Shown piece after piece: positions 5,472-5,928 of a stretch of DNA of 5,928 nt; position 1 is the first letter of the stretch; each line of letters opens with the position of its first letter. The notes below the pieces were generated by a model. The model saw nothing but the letters and a program-made list of their open reading frames with translations. It searched no databases and was not told where the DNA came from. Where the stretch lies: NCBI GenBank assembly GCA_013336035.1, contig JAAXUL010000529.1, positions 1 through 5,928 on the forward strand, given 5' to 3'. The DNA is from Chloroflexales bacterium (GTDB taxonomy: Bacteria > Chloroflexota > Chloroflexia > Chloroflexales > Chloroflexaceae). The position numbers were made by a program, and so were the translations under genes.

Positions 5472-5803
5472 ATGAAGCTGAATAAGGATGTCGTCGTGCT
5501 CCTCTTGCCGATTATGCGTGATGGACAAACCCACTGGCCTGATCGCGGACGCGACGCAGGGCCCGACACTGGTTGACACCGGCCTGCCCCGGCAGGCCGT
5601 AGCCGTTGCCGCCGCGCTCGCCGACTACACGAGCGCCCGCTCGGGCGGGGCGACCCCTTGACTTCAAGCGCGCCCGAAGCAGCGCGAGCTGCTCGGTGGA
5701 CGTTGGTCGCCACGCCGCGCTGGCCCGTGCCGGAGCTGTCGGCGGGCACGGCATCACGGCCGCCCGCCGCCAGACGGCGCGACCGGCTCCAGAGTGGCGG
5801 TGA
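5472..5803 (+). pseudogene. Metallo-beta-lactamase-fold hydrolase, catalytic core deleted
   Basis: Three successive frames read as pieces of one MBL-fold protein. From ATG 5472 (weak GAGAGGG upstream) comes MKLNKDVVVLLLPIMRDG, then QTHW, to about 5537. From 5539 in the next frame comes LIADATQGPTLVDTGLP, RQAVAVAAALAD, to TGA 5659-5661; 'GPTLVDTGLP' is the characteristic second strand of the fold. From about 5651 in the third frame comes RPLDFKRARSS, then LARAGAVGGHG, resembling the C-terminal 'PLdFd-aRa-S ... GHG' part, ending at TGA 5801-5803. The HxHxDH metal motif and roughly the middle hundred or more residues of the family are absent, so no enzyme can be made even if the frames are restored. 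The gene is divergent from the TetR gene and 154 nt from it. Confidence 0.5.
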
Positions 5804-5827
5804 CGGCGCCGGGCGCGCCTAGTACAG

Positions 5828-5922
5828 CGTCCGAGTTGTTTTGACGGATTGAGAGGGGCTTGGGGAGGGCTAGGCCCTCCCCGAAAAAAGACGTCTCGCA
5901 ACCCGGCAGAGTAGCTCGGACG
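5828..5922. repeat. Spaced 8-bp inverted repeat flanking a hairpin
   Basis: CGTCCGAG at 5828-5835 is the exact reverse complement of CTCGGACG at 5915-5922, 79 nt apart, bracketing the strong hairpin at 5862-5882. It could be the edge of a small mobile or repeat element, but eight bases at this GC content can match by chance, and I see no flanking target duplication. Confidence 0.2.
5862..5882. repeat. Strong GC-rich hairpin with adjacent A6 tract
   Basis: GGGGAGGGC, a TAG loop and GCCCTCCCC form a perfect 9-bp stem. It is followed by G and six A (5884-5889). No T tract lies 3' of the stem on either strand (the T run on the minus strand precedes it), so it is not a standard intrinsic terminator. 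It may be an interspersed repeat unit or an element end. The rest of 5804-5928 shows no coding sequence. Confidence 0.6.
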
Positions 5923-5928
5923 GAGGCC

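Noticed and set aside
5580..5599. 9-bp stem CGGCCTGCC/GGCAGGCCG with a 2-nt loop
   Set aside because: It falls inside the MBL pseudogene at the TGLPRQA codons and has no T tract; at this GC content it is likely incidental.
1..5928. CRISPR array, tRNA, rRNA, phage or defence module
   Set aside because: No regularly spaced repeats, no recognisable tRNA or rRNA segments, and no integrase, capsid or nuclease motifs were seen.

Overview
The window is GC-rich (roughly two thirds G+C by eye), and its intact genes have strong third-position GC bias and AGGAG-type ribosome sites. The style of the proteins (a YggT protein with a long charged N-terminus, an atypical short-chain dehydrogenase, a TetR regulator of the 'ISPGNLYYYF' type, an AMGC-type ApbE stub) suggests a chromosomal stretch of a Chloroflexota bacterium, possibly a filamentous relative of Chloroflexus or Kouleothrix. 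That placement is an inference from remembered protein style and was not checked by a search.

Layout. (a) 1-293 holds the end of a broken-looking membrane protein reading frame. (b) 304-2219 is a plus-strand pair: an atypical SDR/NmrA-like oxidoreductase, then a 315-residue protein. The second protein carries a hydrophobic segment built from a 39-bp tandem duplication, followed by a domain that I read as a divergent ferredoxin-dependent bilin reductase. (c) 2422-2964 is a minus-strand YggT-family membrane protein with a small, probably broken frame downstream. (d) 3202-3876 is a plus-strand pentapeptide-repeat protein, with the apparent tail of another gene on the opposite strand under its leader. 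(e) 3877-4726 has no intact gene but contains at least three decaying plus-strand genes in a row: a Cys-rich frame with an internal stop, an ApbE N-terminal stub that still has its ribosome site, and a frame whose start position reads GTA behind a good ribosome site. (f) 4727-5317 is a minus-strand TetR regulator with a near-consensus sigma-70 promoter and an imperfect palindrome between its -35 and -10 boxes. (g) 5472-5803 is a divergent metallo-beta-lactamase-fold pseudogene that keeps N- and C-terminal family features but lacks the HxHxDH centre. (h) 5804-5928 holds a strong hairpin and a spaced inverted repeat but no gene.

Five genes are intact: the SDR, the bilin-reductase-like protein, YggT, the pentapeptide protein and TetR. 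They sit among relics, so the window looks like a chromosomal region undergoing gene loss rather than a compact operon or defence island. The two points most worth testing are the membrane-anchored bilin-reductase-like protein and the self-contained TetR promoter/operator whose divergent neighbour has died. I found no tRNA, rRNA, CRISPR array, intact insertion sequence or phage module.
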